DNA from: Dichomitus squalens LYAD-421 SS1
Lineage: Eukaryota; Basidiomycota; Agaricomycetes; Polyporales; Polyporaceae
Assembly: GCF_000275845.1 (NCBI RefSeq)
Contig: NW_006766883.1
Span: forward strand, 470,494-534,493
Length of the DNA: 64,000 nt
Reading direction: 5' to 3'
Both the position numbers and the translations under genes were made by a program. This document shows, one piece after another, positions 45,719 through 58,663 of this stretch. Numbering within the stretch: position 1 is the stretch's first letter; every line of letters starts with the position of its first letter. The notes beneath the pieces are model-generated. The model saw only the letters and a program-made list of their open reading frames with translations, had not been told where the DNA came from and searched no databases.

Positions 45719-47044
45719 TCTACTGCCTCATGGTGGTAGTGTTCGAAAATGTGGTCCCCCCAAGATTCCGGTACTTATACCCCGTGTGTTCGGCTCACCC
45801 TCGTTGTTCTCCCATTGGTCGTGGGTTCTCAATCTGGATGATATACTATATGCGTTTCAATACCTAGCCCTGCGATACTTGTTCTAGCACCGTCTCGCGT
45901 CTCGTTGCTTCTCTTCTCTCTCGACCACCAGTGTTGTGTATCTGCGCGTTGATAGTACGATGTCCTGCCGCTCTTTCGGATCGCTTAATCGTTTGATCTG
46001 CACCGATTGACGTTCAATGTCTGTTTGCGAAGATGATGGAGAGGTGGTGTGAGCGGGTGTGCCAGTGAATTGGGAAGACCGGCGCTGCACGGCTGGCAGC
46101 CATGGAAGAACTGATGGGTGGAGAAGGTGCGCGAGGATGCGATGATGATCAGAAATAGATGTGCGCATCTCTCCAGCTACTGCCCTAGTGTGGTCATGCA
46201 TGGATGGGGCTCTAGCTCTAATGCCGCTCTTTCGATCCGCGGGACGTTTAGTCGTCGCGACGGAGACGGGGGACGGCGCTCTGTGAGCGACATAGCGGGC
46301 GATTTGGGCATTCTACAGAGCGTGGCGGCAGGAGAGTTGCAGTTGTGGGCGGGGATGATAACGAAGTGTGGCTAGCGTCACCGTCGTGGCGGGTGTTCCA
46401 AGGCAAGGGCGCGGGAGGCGCGAGAAACCATATGTATATGTGTACCTTGGAAGTGTTTGCCGACCACGGCGGCGATGGACCATGGCATGCGGTAGACAGA
46501 ATTGCCATTGGGAGACGGTCCTTCGCGGCTACCCACCTCTCCTCCATTGTCTTGCCGATCTCCAATATTCCTGTTGATTGCCTACTCCCGCCGCCCTTCA
46601 ACGTCCGCCTTCGCCTTCGCCTCCACCGCCCTCGCTCCTGTACTCGTCCTGTCCCGCCCCCGCCTCCGCGTATGTGCGGCTAAATTGCTCCCCGATCGAT
46701 CTTGGCGAGTTCAAGTGCTATCAGTATTCGTATTTGTGGCGCGCGACGGTATCCGATATAGCCCAGTCCGCGCTCCCGGTCCCGTACGACGCGCTCGAGC
46801 GCGCCCTGGCTGCTCTCGCCGTTCACCTTTCCGTCTACGCTCTCAGTCCTGCCGCTTCTTGTTTGGTGTGAATACTTGCGGGCGCCGCTGCGAGCTAGCC
46901 TTAACGGGACTTTTGTTTGCCTGCACAAGCGACTCTCCCGGTTTAGGACTGTGACGGTCCTCTTGCTCGGACGAGTAGTACAGGACACTGGCAGGTACAC
47001 GCATACTGTACACGTCGACCACGACGTTCTCCTCGTCGTCCACG
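45719..47044. other. 1.3-kb intergenic region
   Basis: No gene can be supported here. There are many short overlapping open frames on both strands. The last ~500 bp are pyrimidine-rich on the plus strand (for example 46590-46670) and are likely the promoter and 5' leader of the MIT-domain gene. An unrecognised 5' exon is possible. Confidence 0.45.
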
Positions 47045-50000
47045 ATGGAACTCGACTACGACAACCGACCGGTGTCTATCATGCACAAGGGCCGGGACTG
47101 GACAACAACGGCGCTTGATGGATCAACTTCGTTGGTAGCTACCTCCTCCTCCTCATCCTCCTTCGCGGCGCGTCGTCGCTCGAACGCCGGCCACACTCCC
47201 CCTCCCCCCGGCCCGCCGCCCTCGCTGCCCATCCCGAGTCTGCCCCCGACCATGGGCCTGTCGCGATACGGAGACTATGATGGAATGTCAGATTCATCAG
47301 CATCAAGTCCCGATGTTCCCAGCATAAACGCAACATATTCGCGCCCATCGCCCTCCCCCGGTCTAGCGGCAGTCACCGCTTTCTCCCAAGCCAGATTCGC
47401 GTCTGTCTCCAACACCGGCTACACGTCTCCACCCCTCAGCAGCACGCCCTCGTCCGAGAACCTCGCAGACTCGCCACCTCCCTCTATCCTTCGCGGCGGC
47501 CCGACTACACAACCTGCCCCTTCCACCGCCCAGGAGATCTCTGCGGACCGGTTGCTACTTCCTCCCATGGACCAGCGAGCGACCCAACCGCGACCGTCGT
47601 CGCGGCGGGCTCTGACGAAGGCGTTGGAGCTGGCGCGAGAAGCTGTGAAGCTGGACTCGACGAATGACGATCCCTATGGCGCGGTTATGGCCTATGCGAA
47701 GAGCGTGGCGCTCCTGAGCGAGGTGATGGAGAGGGTGATGAGAGGAGAGGACAGCACAGAAACATCAAGGCGGAGAAATGGGAGACGGAGAAGTGTAGTC
47801 GCGCAGGAGGAGGAAGTGCGACGGCTGAAATCCATCGTGAGTGTCAGGGTTGTCTTTGTGCGCTCCCTCTCGCCTAAGCGAATACCCCGCTCTCGCACTA
47901 CAGCATGATACGTACGCCGATCGCATGAACATCCTCAGCGTCGTGTACGATATCCCCCTCCCCCCGCATTCGCCACCGTCGGTCTCGTCCGTATCCGCGT
48001 CGAGTGACTCCACGCGTCCCTCTTCCCCCTCATCAATATCGCCCACCTCTGAAGCGTCCGATGTCGGCAGCCATCCACGCTCACCCTCACGCTCGCGAGA
48101 ACGAGAGCACCGCTACTCGTCAGAGACCGCTAGGGGCGATAGCACAACGGATGACGAGGCAGGCGCACTCAGCCGAACCAGCAGCTACACCGGTCTCTCC
48201 CCACTTCCCTCCGGGCGCTCTCTACATTCTGCACATGGAACAGCCTCACCACCAGTGCATCCGTATGCTGCCGCTGCGGCGCCAGCAGCGGCGTCCCCAG
48301 TAAGTTCCCGACAGTCGGTGATCCGCTCTAGGCCGCGGGCATCGTCAACACTACCACCGCCCGCGCCTCCACCAACATCTCTCCCTCCCCCAGCCCCCTC
48401 ACCGACAAGACCCGACCATCCAGAACTCACACCGACACAAGCATTGCGTCCGGTCGACATCGCTCGTTCGCGAGGCAACTCAGTAAGCCACAAACGCACT
48501 AGTTCGGGCGCGCGATTAGCTGCCCTCCGCGAGGAGTCGTTCGACGGCGGGGTGTCCCATGAACCTCCGCAGCCTGTGGAGGAGCCGCCTCGTCCAAGGT
48601 CGCGCGCGAACATGCATTATGGAGCCTCCCCGCCTCTACCACCTCTACCCACCCCTTCCCTCGAGACGCATACTCCCAGGAATCTCGGTGCCTCGGAGCC
48701 AGCGTCGCCTGCCCCGCCAGGTAGTCCCGGTAATTTCATGACACCACGCCCGAGAGGTGGATCGACGCTGTCCGTCCGATCGGAGGTCACGCCGACTAGC
48801 AAGCCGACGCTAATCAACACCTCTCCGGCTATGGGGACCATCCACCAGCGGCGAGGCAAGTCGTCCGCCCCGCCATCCTCCAACGGCGATGCGTCGTCGC
48901 CCACCGACTCGACGACGTCTGCGGCGTCCGTGCCGAACATGGGCAGCAGGATAGCGTCGTCCCTCCCCGCGAGCACTGTCAGTAGTCTGGGCATCGGCCG
49001 CAGTCGTGCGTCGTCCCAACCCGGTAGAAGGCCCTCCATGGCCACCGCAAACACATACCCCTCTCCTGCGTCTGGCGGCTCGCCGGCCCCGCGCAAGCCT
49101 TCGATACCTTCCCGCCTGAACCCCTCCGCACCTCCCCAGATCACCGTCAACACGGCGATGCTGTCGCCCATCACATTGTCGGGCCCCTGGATGACGTCGC
49201 CCCCACTCGTTCCCCCGCCGCCGATACCCTACGCCAATATACCCGCCGCGCCGCTCAGCCCGCTCCCATCGAGCGCCCCAACAGACACACTGCGGAAACC
49301 GTACCACATGATGCACCTCCTCCGGCAGACGATGACGTCCAAGACAGGCGGGTACATCACCCGCCGGCTGCACGTCCCGCAGGAGGTGTGGTCGCAGGGC
49401 GGCGCGAAGCTGACGAATGTGCCCGAGAAGATCCGCGTCGTCGAGGTGCTGTGCTCCGCGCTCGAGGAGCTCGCGCACTGGTCGGCCGAGTACTTCGGGG
49501 CGGGCAACGTCAGCAGCGGGATGGCGCTCGGGATCGGGGCGATCGGGAGGAAGGAGGGCGAGCTGTGGGCGGCGAAGCTGGAGGAGTTCTCGAGCGTGTG
49601 CGACGGCGTCGTCGGCCAGTTCGGGAAGAAGCTCGGCGTCGGGGAGGGCTTCGTGACGAAGAAGAGCAGCGGGGTGAGTGCCCGTTCCTCCTCCCTACCC
49701 CGCGTGTTGCGTGCGCTGTTCGTGTTCATGGTGCGGTGATTGACGTGCGTGTGCGGATCTTAGGTCACCTCCTGGGGAGGACGGCTCACGCGGCAGTTCG
49801 ACAAAATCACGAACGGGAAGAAGTGCGTGACGTCCCCGACCTGATCTCGCGCTGCCACACTGACGCCGGTCCGTTTCGCAGCTTGGACTCGCCCGCGCTG
49901 TACGTGCAGGGCCTCTCGAAGCTTTTCCTGACTGCGCAGGTACTAGACGAGCACACCAAGGCGGTGGCGCCGCAGGGCATGGCCCCGCTCTACGCCGCGT

Positions 50001-50149
50001 TCCCGCCCGACGTGCGCGCGGCGCTCGAGACGAAGCTGCGGCACGCGTCCGAGTTCTTCGCCAAGGTCGTGCTCACGTTCGTCATCCGGGACATGGCGCT
50101 CCTGCTTGACAAGTACGTGAAGAAATGCGAGAAGTGGCTCGCGGAGTGA
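47045..50149 (+). CDS. MIT-domain protein with long disordered region
   Basis: The start at 47045 (MELDYDNRPVSIMHKGRDWT) is followed by a Ser/Pro-rich disordered part. A MIT-like three-helix segment then follows (ALTKALELAREAVKLDSTND, YGAVMAYAKSVALLSEVMER). MIT domains bind ESCRT-III tails. After an intron near 47836-47904, the sequence IHDTYADRMNILSVVYD completes the third helix. A Pro/Ser/Thr-rich linker of about 400 residues follows. A conserved C-terminal helical domain (HMMHLLRQTMTSKTGGYITR, VPEKIRVVEVLCSALEELAH, VTSWGGRLTRQFDKITNGK, YVQGLSKLFLTAQVLDEHTK) ends KKCEKWLAE. Length is about 1,000 residues. I do not know a named fungal gene for it; an endosomal or membrane-traffic role is inferred from the MIT domain. 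Confidence 0.8.
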
Positions 50150-51122
50150 GCGGCGGGGTGCGTGCCCGCGTGGTGAGTGCAGCGCGGCGTGTTGTTATCA
50201 TTAATGTAGGGTCGGTGTGGGTGCATATGGGTGCGAGGGCGGTGTAAATGCGGACGGACGGACGGACGAAAGCGGCTGCGATGCGAGTAAGGAAGCCCAA
50301 ACTGTTGTGGACGAAGACCAACCCGACGGTCGTTTGCCTTGCGTGTACTACTCTCCTCACTGTTTCAGCACAATCGCGTACATACAATCTGGCTCGCGCT
50401 CAGACATACGACATACGCATCCCACCTTTCCATCACACACTCGAGGCGGTCTTTGGGCTAGTAGTTTCGTGTCACATCGTGTAAAATTATGCTTATGGGA
50501 TAGACGTCTTATATTCTCTCACACCTTGTTCTCTTATTGCACTTCAGGCCTCTCCTGTTCGCCTTGGATTCTTCGTGTCTGCCTGTACATACCTTACTTG
50601 TCTTATGCTCCTTAGTGAATACGATCATCTTTCTTCCGCTGTACATCACATCTTTCTGGGCTGCAACGACGGATGCGAAAACATATCTGATCCTCTATGT
50701 CAATTCGAAGAACATACGTGCAGGAAGTATATGATTGCTACGGACAGCAAGACCAATGCAGTTTGGAAAATACAGCGATGCTAGGGTCGTGAATGCGAGC
50801 GGATGCGGGATGCCGAATACTACATGATGCGAAGTCAATAGATAGAGGGTATCGTCGGCATGAAGCCTAGAGACGTACGCGCTTCGGAAAAGCGAGGGGA
50901 GTCGAGGGAGATTACATGGGCCCAGAAGTAATGTTGAGACCGAACAGCTTGATGCGATAGTGATGTGGGTTATGTATACTGACAAGGGGGACATCGATGA
51001 AGAGAGGACATGGTAAGCACGAAGAGGTCTGCGAGATGGCAGGCTGCGCATCCCCCTGTTTTTGCGTCCTCTTGTTTGAGAAAGAAGTGCCGGGTTGCGG
51101 ACACAGGACGGATGACCTAGGC
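50150..51122. other. convergent 3' spacer, no gene seen
   Basis: These 973 bp separate the MIT gene (+) and the Ies1-like gene (-). Small overlapping frames occur on both strands without family resemblance. The stretch near 50480-50720 is AT-rich and looks like 3' untranslated sequence. Confidence 0.5.
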
Positions 51123-53260
51123 TCACCGAGCGCCCAACGGCACAACTATTGGGTTCACAGCGTTCACGCCGTAAGGCGCCACGTCCCGCGGAGGTGTAGG
51201 TTCTTTGCCGCGCAGCCGACTGATTATGCGCAGACGCAGCACTTGAGGAGGCGGGAAGCATGAGCGTTTCGCGGATGACAGAGATCTGATAACACGAAAC
51301 AAACCGTAGTCCAGCCGGGTATTCTCATCAGCGAATACCTCGTCGTCGGAGTCCAACAACGGGTCACTTGTCATTGAGACATGCCACGCCTCTGTAAAAT
51401 TCGACCAGGTTGAATGCCCAATACAGAATAGGATTAGACAATACTGACGTTCAAGCATGGTCCGCTTCGGGGTGTCAGGAGATGTCGGGGCATGCTTCGG
51501 AGGAACGAGTGCGGGGCGAGGAATCCGAGGAGCATATTGGTAGGGTTCATGAAGAAACAATGGCGCATGAGAAGCATGTCCTCGATGCTTGCGTAATTGG
51601 GTCCGCAGGGGCTTGCCATTACTGGATTGCGATAGCTCAGCACTGGGGCTCGGAGGTCGCCGGGGATAGGGGTCTGCCACTGCACGAGGAAAAGAGCTCG
51701 TTCCCAAGTGGCCGTGCAGGGGATGTCGCTGGAGCGGGGAAGCGAGATGGCGACGATCGGGGGAATGGTGAGGTTGAGGTGATGGAAGGCGTCTCAGAAG
51801 AGGCCGTCCGGGTCCTGCAAAAGGGTGAGGGCGTGTTGCTCGAGGTTAACGGCAGACGTACCCTCAAGCATGTCCTCGTCCCTAAGAGGATATAGGGCCG
51901 AATATTGGCTATCGGCAGGAGACGCTTCTCGTATTCTGGATCCGGAGCCTGTTTGAACAAGATCCTTCCCTTTACCCTTGCCGCGCCCTGTAGGTTCTCC
52001 GGCCTGAGGTCTCGTGAGGTCGAGGTCTGGATCCCTGGAATACTCTCCTCTGGCTTGAGTCTCCAAAAAGCGCTTCCGCAGGTCTGTCATGTCAAAGCCT
52101 CGTTGGTGCTCCTCTGCGGAGTCAATGTTCTCTGCCTGGGCCTCTGCGTCGGTGAGTCGAATTAGGGGAGGTACTCGATCCGGAAAGTCCTCGGAATTGG
52201 CGTCGGAAAATGGATTGGGAGAAGGGGCTTCGTGATAGTGGTAGCAAAGCCAGAGAAACGCTCGTGCGCGCGACTGTGAAGAGATGCGCACGGGCGTGAA
52301 CAAATCCAAGAAGTCGACCCCGGCACGCGGTGGGAAGTGGCTACGAGCAATGGTCTGCAAGCACGGACAGAGAATCGCGGTAAGTCTCTTTATTACGCAG
52401 GGAACACATTACGACAGCTTACAGGAGAGTGACTGGAGAAGACAAAGATGAGGTTGACAATGCTCGTGGGGGGTATCTTACGAGAGCGCTTGAGAACGGA
52501 TATTAACATCGGATAGAGGTCACAAGACGAACGTGAAAAGGTCCGACTTACAGACCGTGCGAGCACGTCGCTTGGAGTACTGTACATGCCCTGCTCCTCG
52601 CCAGGTATGAAGCAAGACTTCAATATGTTCTTGATTCGAGGAGCATCCTGCAGGTTGCCGTTTGTTCGCTGCAGTGCCGGCACAGGATGATATGTCCGGA
52701 GAGCTGTCTTCATCTCAGGAAAGACTAGTGAGCGAAAGCGCTAGTTAGCTTGAGCTCATTCCCCACGGGTGCGCCTATGGGCCGTGAAGAAGCGGGACGG
52801 GAGCCGTTGTCACAAAGGATCGGATGTATGCACCAGTTTGAACCACAACACGGTAACAATATTCACTCACAAGCCATGGTCGTATTGATGCGGCCTACGT
52901 TTGAAAGAAGGGAGATCATCGCGAACTCATTACCAAATTCCGGGGATTCCCTGATCTTGTCTCGGGACGCCTTGGAGCATTTCGGCGAATGAATCAGAGC
53001 ATTGACGTAGAGGTCGCGGAATGTGACCAGTGTACCGGCGGGATCGCCGCGAATGGTCGTATGAGGGTCGGTAAAGACCGCGTGCTTGTCGTTGAAGATA
53101 GCGTTCAACATGTCATACTGGAGGTCGACGCGCGTGAGGGGCTCGCCGTCCTGGCGTTTGACCGCAAGGTTCCTCTTGTGCTGCGACTGGGACCTGTATA
53201 GTGAGATGGTGAGCTTGATACTGCGGGAGACAGGGGTGATACGAACCCTTGAGGCGGCAT
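51123..53260 (-). CDS. INO80 chromatin-remodelling complex subunit, Ies1-like
   Basis: The start at 53260 (MPPQG) is separated by an intron from SQSQHKRNLAVKRQDGEPLT. RVDLQYDMLNAIFNDKHAVF, TFRDLYVNALIHSPKCSKAS and MISLLSNVGRINTTMA follow. Then come MKTALRTYHPVPALQRTNGN, LQDAPRIKNILKSCFIPGEE, IPPTSIVNLIFVFSSHSP and SQSRARAFLWLCYHYHEA. This order of blocks matches fungal Ies1, a nuclear INO80 subunit. The rest is a disordered, basic Pro/Ser/His-rich tail with AWHVSMTSDPLLDSDDEVF and a final RIISRLRGKEPTPP block. An intron after DEDMLEG (donor near 51867) avoids an in-frame stop at 51794. An upstream in-frame ATG at 53374 is possible but adds unconserved residues. It diverges from the erythromycin-esterase-like gene. 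Confidence 0.82.
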
Positions 53261-53818
53261 AGTGGCCGTTTGAGCCAAGGGAGAGAGGGAGGATGGGGAA
53301 GGAACTGATGCTCGCAACCTTGGCCAAACGTTGTTTCCGCCACATTTACGGCAGGAGCCCCGATCGAATCTCATAGCTGCACCCTACTTACGGACGATCC
53401 CCTTACGCCCGCCGATTACCTAATAGGGCTCGGTCCTCAATTAATGCAGTAGCCCGGCCTTCACATCGCCTATGTACTAGTACTCACCCACTGCGCACAC
53501 ATCAGATTTCCCCGCCCCCGCCTCCTCTATCTTCCCGACCCTGCATGCTCATGATTCCCCGGGGTGCCAGACGCCCCGCGTACACAACAGATGCACCCTG
53601 TACTCTGAGAGTCCCACAGAGCAAGGACCACGAGACATCTTACCTCCAACAGAACGTCATACCAGCAGTCATGTCTCCACCACCCCGTCCCCCACCGTTA
53701 TATTGCAGCTCGCGATGTCTGCTATTACGCTGTCGCTCTCGTTATCACCATCTTAGCCGTCTTGGTCAAAACATCCCTTCGGAGTTTAGTGAGAAGGTTG
53801 TTCTCGATTGCGAGCAAC
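53261..53818. promoter_or_regulatory. divergent spacer, IES1-like / Ere-like
   Basis: These 558 bp lie between two divergent start codons. The part near 53510-53540 is pyrimidine-rich. There is no separate gene; in-frame ATGs at 53374 (-) and 53762 (+) could extend either product. Confidence 0.5.
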
Positions 53819-55784
53819 ATGCCTGCCGAATCAATCAGAGAGAAAGAAGTCCTGCGGGCTCACATCCATCCGCTCTCCTTCTCTTCTTCCTCATATGACC
53901 CCCTCCTTCACGCTATCGGTAACGTCCTTCCGGCCCTTGTTCCGCCAAACAGCCTCCTGCTCATTAGCCTGCCGCCAAAGGGGACGCCCAAATCGTCTTA
54001 ATCGGCGATGGCTCGCATGGGACGTACGAGTTTTACGCCCATCGTGCGAACATAACAAAACGCTTAATCGAGGAAAAGGGCTTCACCGCCGTCGCCGTCG
54101 AGGCGGATTGGCCTGATGCCTTTAGGATCAACAGGTGATTTGAAGAGAGAGCCATCTAGGTGCTCGACAACGCTCACTCCATATCTCCGACCTTCCCAGG
54201 TACATCCATGGCGGAGATACTCGAACGGGCAAGATCAAGAACGCCCGTGACTCCCTTGCGGAGTTTGAGAGGTATGTGGTAACTCGTATGACATATGCTG
54301 TTCCGGCTCAAGGCGCGAGATGCGCTTCTGAAGATTCCCGAAGTGGATGTGGAAGAATGAAGCCATGCCGCCATTCATCGAATGGATGAAGCAGCATAAC
54401 CAGAAGGTCGCAGAGACTGAAGGAGACGCTTCCGGGACGGTCTCTTTTTACGGCATGGACGTGTATTCCCTCCATCGGTCGGCGGAGCAAGTCATCCGAT
54501 ATCTAGAGACAGTAGACCCCGAGGGCGCAAAGCAGGCTCGTAAGAAGTGTGCAATGATTGCGATTATGGGAGGATTCTTCTGACGTGTTGGACAAGGTAT
54601 AACTGCTTCGAGCGCTTTGGAGAGGATACAAGGAGGTATGCGTACGAGACGCAGTTTGGATTGAAAAAGGTCAAGACTTTCTACACCTTCGACGTATCCC
54701 ACGAATGATTCAATGTTTGTCCGCAGGACTGTCATCGTGAAGTTATCGACAACCTGAAGAACTTGCTCCTCAACCGACAGAGATTCATCGAACAAGAAAT
54801 TCTTAGGGATAAGTTCGCGCATCCCCACGAGGAACAGTTCGTCGCCGAGATGAACGCTCTGGTCGTCAAAGATGCTGAGGAGTATTACCGCACAATGATG
54901 ACAGAGGACGTGCGAAGCTGGAACTTGCGGTGAGTACAGCATCATCCTGCCCTCCCGTGATTAGATTCCGTCTCAACGCGTTCGCGCTATCAGCGACGAA
55001 CACTTTGCCAGGACTGTGTCTGGCATCGCGCAATACCTAGGCTTATCTCCGAGTCCTAGAGGCGGCGCCAAAGTCGTCGTGTGGGCTCACAATTCGCATG
55101 TCGGGGATGCTAGAGCGACTGACGTGGGCAAGAGGCGGCGTAAGTCACGTCTCCCGGTTGTTATTCAACCTCAACCACATACTACATAGGCGAATCCAAC
55201 GTCGGCCAAAGGTGTCGCGAGATATTTAGTAACGACAAGGTGTTCAACATCGGCTTTCTCACCAACAGAGGGACAGGTAGGCATACCATAAGGTTGTACT
55301 CAGCATATGCTAACCACGTGCGATATCACAGTGACCGCGGCCCATGACTGGGATGATCCCCCCTATTTGCAGAGGATGAATCCTCCTATCGACGGCTCAA
55401 TCGAAGACGTCTTCGACAAGTGGGCGGACCAGGATTGCTTCGTTGTGACACATAATATCGTTATTGACGAGAAAGGTGCTACCAAGAAGGTCGAAGTCAA
55501 CGAAGGACTCTCAGAGTATGTGTCAATTGTCGTGACAACGAAGCATATGACACAGACAGGCTCTACACAGTTTCTTGAACCGGCCTCGCTACCAACGGTT
55601 CATCGGCGTTATTTATAGGCGGCTCACAGAGATTCTGTCTCACTACTCTAAGTGCAGTGTACGGCAACAATACGATGCTGTCGCGCACATCCGCGAATCA
55701 AGAGGCATCCAGCCCCTGGAGCCTGAAGAGACGTGGAAGGGGCCGAAGGCCGAGATGGACATGACTTTCCCCTTTGGGGTTTGA
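53819..55784 (+). CDS. erythromycin esterase family protein
   Basis: This is a member of the Ere fold family (Pfam Erythro_esteras), common in bacteria and scattered in fungi; the physiological substrate is unknown. The start at 53819 ([20 protein letters not shown]) is typical; 53762 is an alternative. The first motif, [20 protein letters not shown], has the catalytic-type His at 54016-54018 but Asp (54007-54009) where the family usually has Glu. [50 protein letters not shown] segments, [36 protein letters not shown] and RRYLGVIYR-like motifs follow, in family order. It ends MDMTFPFGV. About seven introns show that it is an established eukaryotic gene. Length is about 460 residues. No resistance role is implied. 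Confidence 0.88.
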
Positions 55785-56327
55785 TGTGCCTGTCGTTCTG
55801 TCTCCTGTATCAATATTACACCCACCTGTATCTCTACCACCTACCCACCTCGTATAACATTTGCTCGCCGTGTAAACCAGCTGTGCATCTTGTCTTTCCC
55901 TCATCCGACGTCATTTAACGCATCCCAGTCTCGCTATGTAAATCCTGCATTGTGCCTCCCTTGTCCCCGGGCATAGCCACACGGTCCTCGGTAACGATCA
56001 GCACATCTTGCGAGGTGATCATCACTCGACTTTGTCTCCCATTGGTTGGCTGCTGCGTTCGCCGATAAGGCCTGTCTCTCGGAAGGACAACTCTCGACAT
56101 GTCGACGGAACGGATGATGACGATGCGAACACCGAAACTGACGAGCCCTAGCTGCATAAGGCTGCGCCTCTCCAGGCGCAGACGGCGCCCTTCCCGAGCC
56201 CAGCTTCGTCCTCCACCGAGGGACGTCTGTTCCTTCTCCCCTCCTCCCGTTTTTCTTTTCTTTCTAGCTTCGCGGAGAATTCGCTCCCCGCGCGGGATGC
56301 TGGGCATTCCCGCCGATTTTTCTATCC
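55785..56327. other. intergenic region, no gene seen
   Basis: These 543 bp separate two plus-strand genes. The region 56200-56260 on the plus strand is pyrimidine-rich and likely belongs to the next promoter. No gene is supported. Confidence 0.5.
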
Positions 56328-58128
56328 ATGTTTCGCCTCTTCGTTGTGTATGATGTCTTTCTAGTCCAACTCGTTCTTGCTTTCCTCTTCTTGCTTTCAT
56401 TCACGGATGCCGCCAGCGGCGCGCCAGCGAATGCTACGATCCGCTTCGACAGCCCACTGATATCGTTTTCGGCCGGATGGAGTTTGGCGGAGTTCGAGGG
56501 GGCGGGGACGGAGGACCAGTTCGCGTTTGCGAACAAGGATGGAGAGCAGTTGGTGGTCCAGTTGCCTCGTGAGTGTATATCTTCGAGTGCACATCCCGTG
56601 ACTGTGATGTTTTGTGCGGATGGGCTTGCACTCATGTCGGGGCTTCCTGCAGGAAACGTCTCGGCGGTGTTCTATCAGGGATTCAAGAGCAACGGCGGGG
56701 CTCTGTGGTTTGCTTGCCTAGACTGCGACCCCAGCCAGGACGCTGGTGGAAATGTGCTTGAGGTGGATGCGCATGACGATACGGAGAATGGGACACAGCC
56801 TCCGGTGAGTATAGACGATGTTCCATGATACGGTGCGCCTCTGTAACTAAGTCAAACGTCTCCAGGAAATACTGTTCTCCTTCACGAATGTGGATCCGAC
56901 ACAGCTGCACGTCCTCACCGTGGTCAATCTCGAGGACGCGCGGTTTAACAATACCAGTCAGATCACCTTCGACGCGTTGATCCTCACTATTGACGGAGTC
57001 GACGGTTTGTCTTTCATATCCGACTGTCTGCCGCAGCATCCTGACACCAGTAGTACAGGAGGTCAGTCCCCTAGCACCACTACCACGTCTAGCACCTCTG
57101 TTACTGGAGGCAGTATTCCGACCATCACAGTCACTGCACATGGCCCACATAGCACCGTTGCTGCACCAACTTCTACCGGCACCACAGACACAAGTTCGAC
57201 TGGTACGTCGAGTGGCTCTCAGGCTGCGACAACGACCACAGATGGCTCTAATGGAGGTGGCGCACCCACTACGAGCACCGGAGCCACCAGCTCTGGTCAA
57301 GGGACGCAGCCCACGAGCTCACCTAGCGGCGTCACGACGACCAGATCAGACGGATCGCAAGGAAGCTCGACGTCCGATAGCAACAGCCCTAGCGGAATTC
57401 AAACTCAAACCCAAAACCCAACCTCAACAGGCGCCAGCGGCACTTCTCCGACCGGGACCGGGTCGCAGACTGGCACTGGCACCAGTGGTAGCCCTACGGG
57501 ATCCGAGAGCCCGCAGCCTACGGCTGGCCCTGATACTGGCTCATCTGGTACTGGAGCATCTGGTACCGGATCGTCCGGGCGCGCGACGAGCACATCTTCA
57601 GGTGCGCCAGGGAACGGGTCGTCGAACAACAGTTCCTCGACGAATCCTGGCGTGTCGAAGACGGTGATCATCGTTGTTGCAGTCATCGCTTCGCTCTTTG
57701 TGTTGGCTTTGCTTGCTGCTATCACCTGGCTGCTCGTCCGCAATCACCAACCGCCACCTTCGACGGACCCAGAAGGCAGCGCCGGGTTAATGCGCGAAGC
57801 TGCTCCGGTTTCCATTGTCTCTGGCCCAGTCGGTCTCGCACCGATGCGGCCGGTGAATCCCTTCGTGGACACGGTGCCTTCGAACATGCCTCTCGACGAG
57901 GGACCATTCGGGGACCCTGCATCAGAATCGCCACCGCGAATAGGACGTACGTGCAACAATTTCACCGTTGCGCCTGAATATGATAAGTCAAAATTTGACA
58001 ATCGTTTGTCGACAGTGCCCCCAATACCGCCTCGAAGCCCGCTCAGGGCAACATACTCCAGCAGCCCCACGCGCCCTGCTTGGCTGACGCGCACGCCGCG
58101 AACGCCATCGCCAACTTCAGATGAATGA
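56328..58128 (+). CDS. mucin-like single-pass membrane protein
   Basis: The N-terminus has a hydrophobic signal segment (VQLVLAFLFLLSFTDAAS). A lectin- or jelly-roll-like extracellular part follows (TIRFDSPLISFSAGWSLAEF ... FYQGFKSNGGALWFACLDCD ... THVLTVVNLEDARF-like). Introns after LVVQLP and after NGTQPP join it. About 230 residues of Ser/Thr/Gly repeats follow and are probably heavily O-glycosylated. A single transmembrane helix (VIIVVAVIASLFVLALLAAI) lies at about 57664-57730. A Pro-rich cytoplasmic tail ends TRTPRTPSPTSDE. The architecture resembles Mid2/Wsc-type wall sensors and is widespread in Agaricomycetes, but I do not recognise a specific orthologue. Confidence 0.8.
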
Positions 58129-58663
58129 TACCCTTGGACGTTATTACTCACGGACCCTCTGCATTTGTATTGAGCTTTTCTGGTATTTCTGACACTACGT
58201 TCATTTCGGGCATTGGCCGAGCGAACAGTAGCGGTCTGATAATGGTGACGGATGGCGTCAACATTCACATTCTGGAGGTTTACTGTACTGATGCGAGTGG
58301 CTAGTAGCAAGTGCTAGTAGTGATGACCTGGATGAGACTACGAGAGAAGTTGTACACCAAAACTTTGAGTTTATTATAACTATTCCACCTATCCTCGGGA
58401 TTCCAACGGGTCGAAGCGATGGTGAAAGGTGTGTATGTTGGCTATTAGTCCTAGGTCAGGGGTAGCGCGTAACGTATAACTACGTGCAAAAGAGCGGGTA
58501 TGCAATGATATAGGATACAGTGAAGTTGGAGAACGATGAGACAGCGAACGACAAGAGGTATCTGCAGGTGAAGAAATCTTTATGTAATCCAACAACAGAA
58601 GAATCGAAAGACAGCAGACTGATAAAACGCGTGCAAGGGGACAAAATAAGATAAGTTCCATGC
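58129..58663. other. convergent 3' spacer, no gene seen
   Basis: These 535 bp separate the mucin-like gene (+) and the alpha/beta hydrolase gene (-). Open frames are short and unsupported. Confidence 0.5.

Noticed and set aside
48617..49478. Long minus-strand open frames opposite the MIT-domain gene
   Set aside because: They are Gly/Arg-rich shadows of Ser/Pro-rich coding sequence.
51794..52360. Stop codon after DPDGLF as the end of the Ies1-like protein
   Set aside because: A GT donor after DEDMLEG and a TTTTGCAG acceptor remove this frame and restore one that reaches AWHVSMTSDPLLDSDDE and RGKEPTPP.
53819..55784. Erythromycin-esterase-like gene as an antibiotic-resistance determinant
   Set aside because: Family membership alone does not show macrolide hydrolysis; the gene is intron-rich and has an altered active-site motif.
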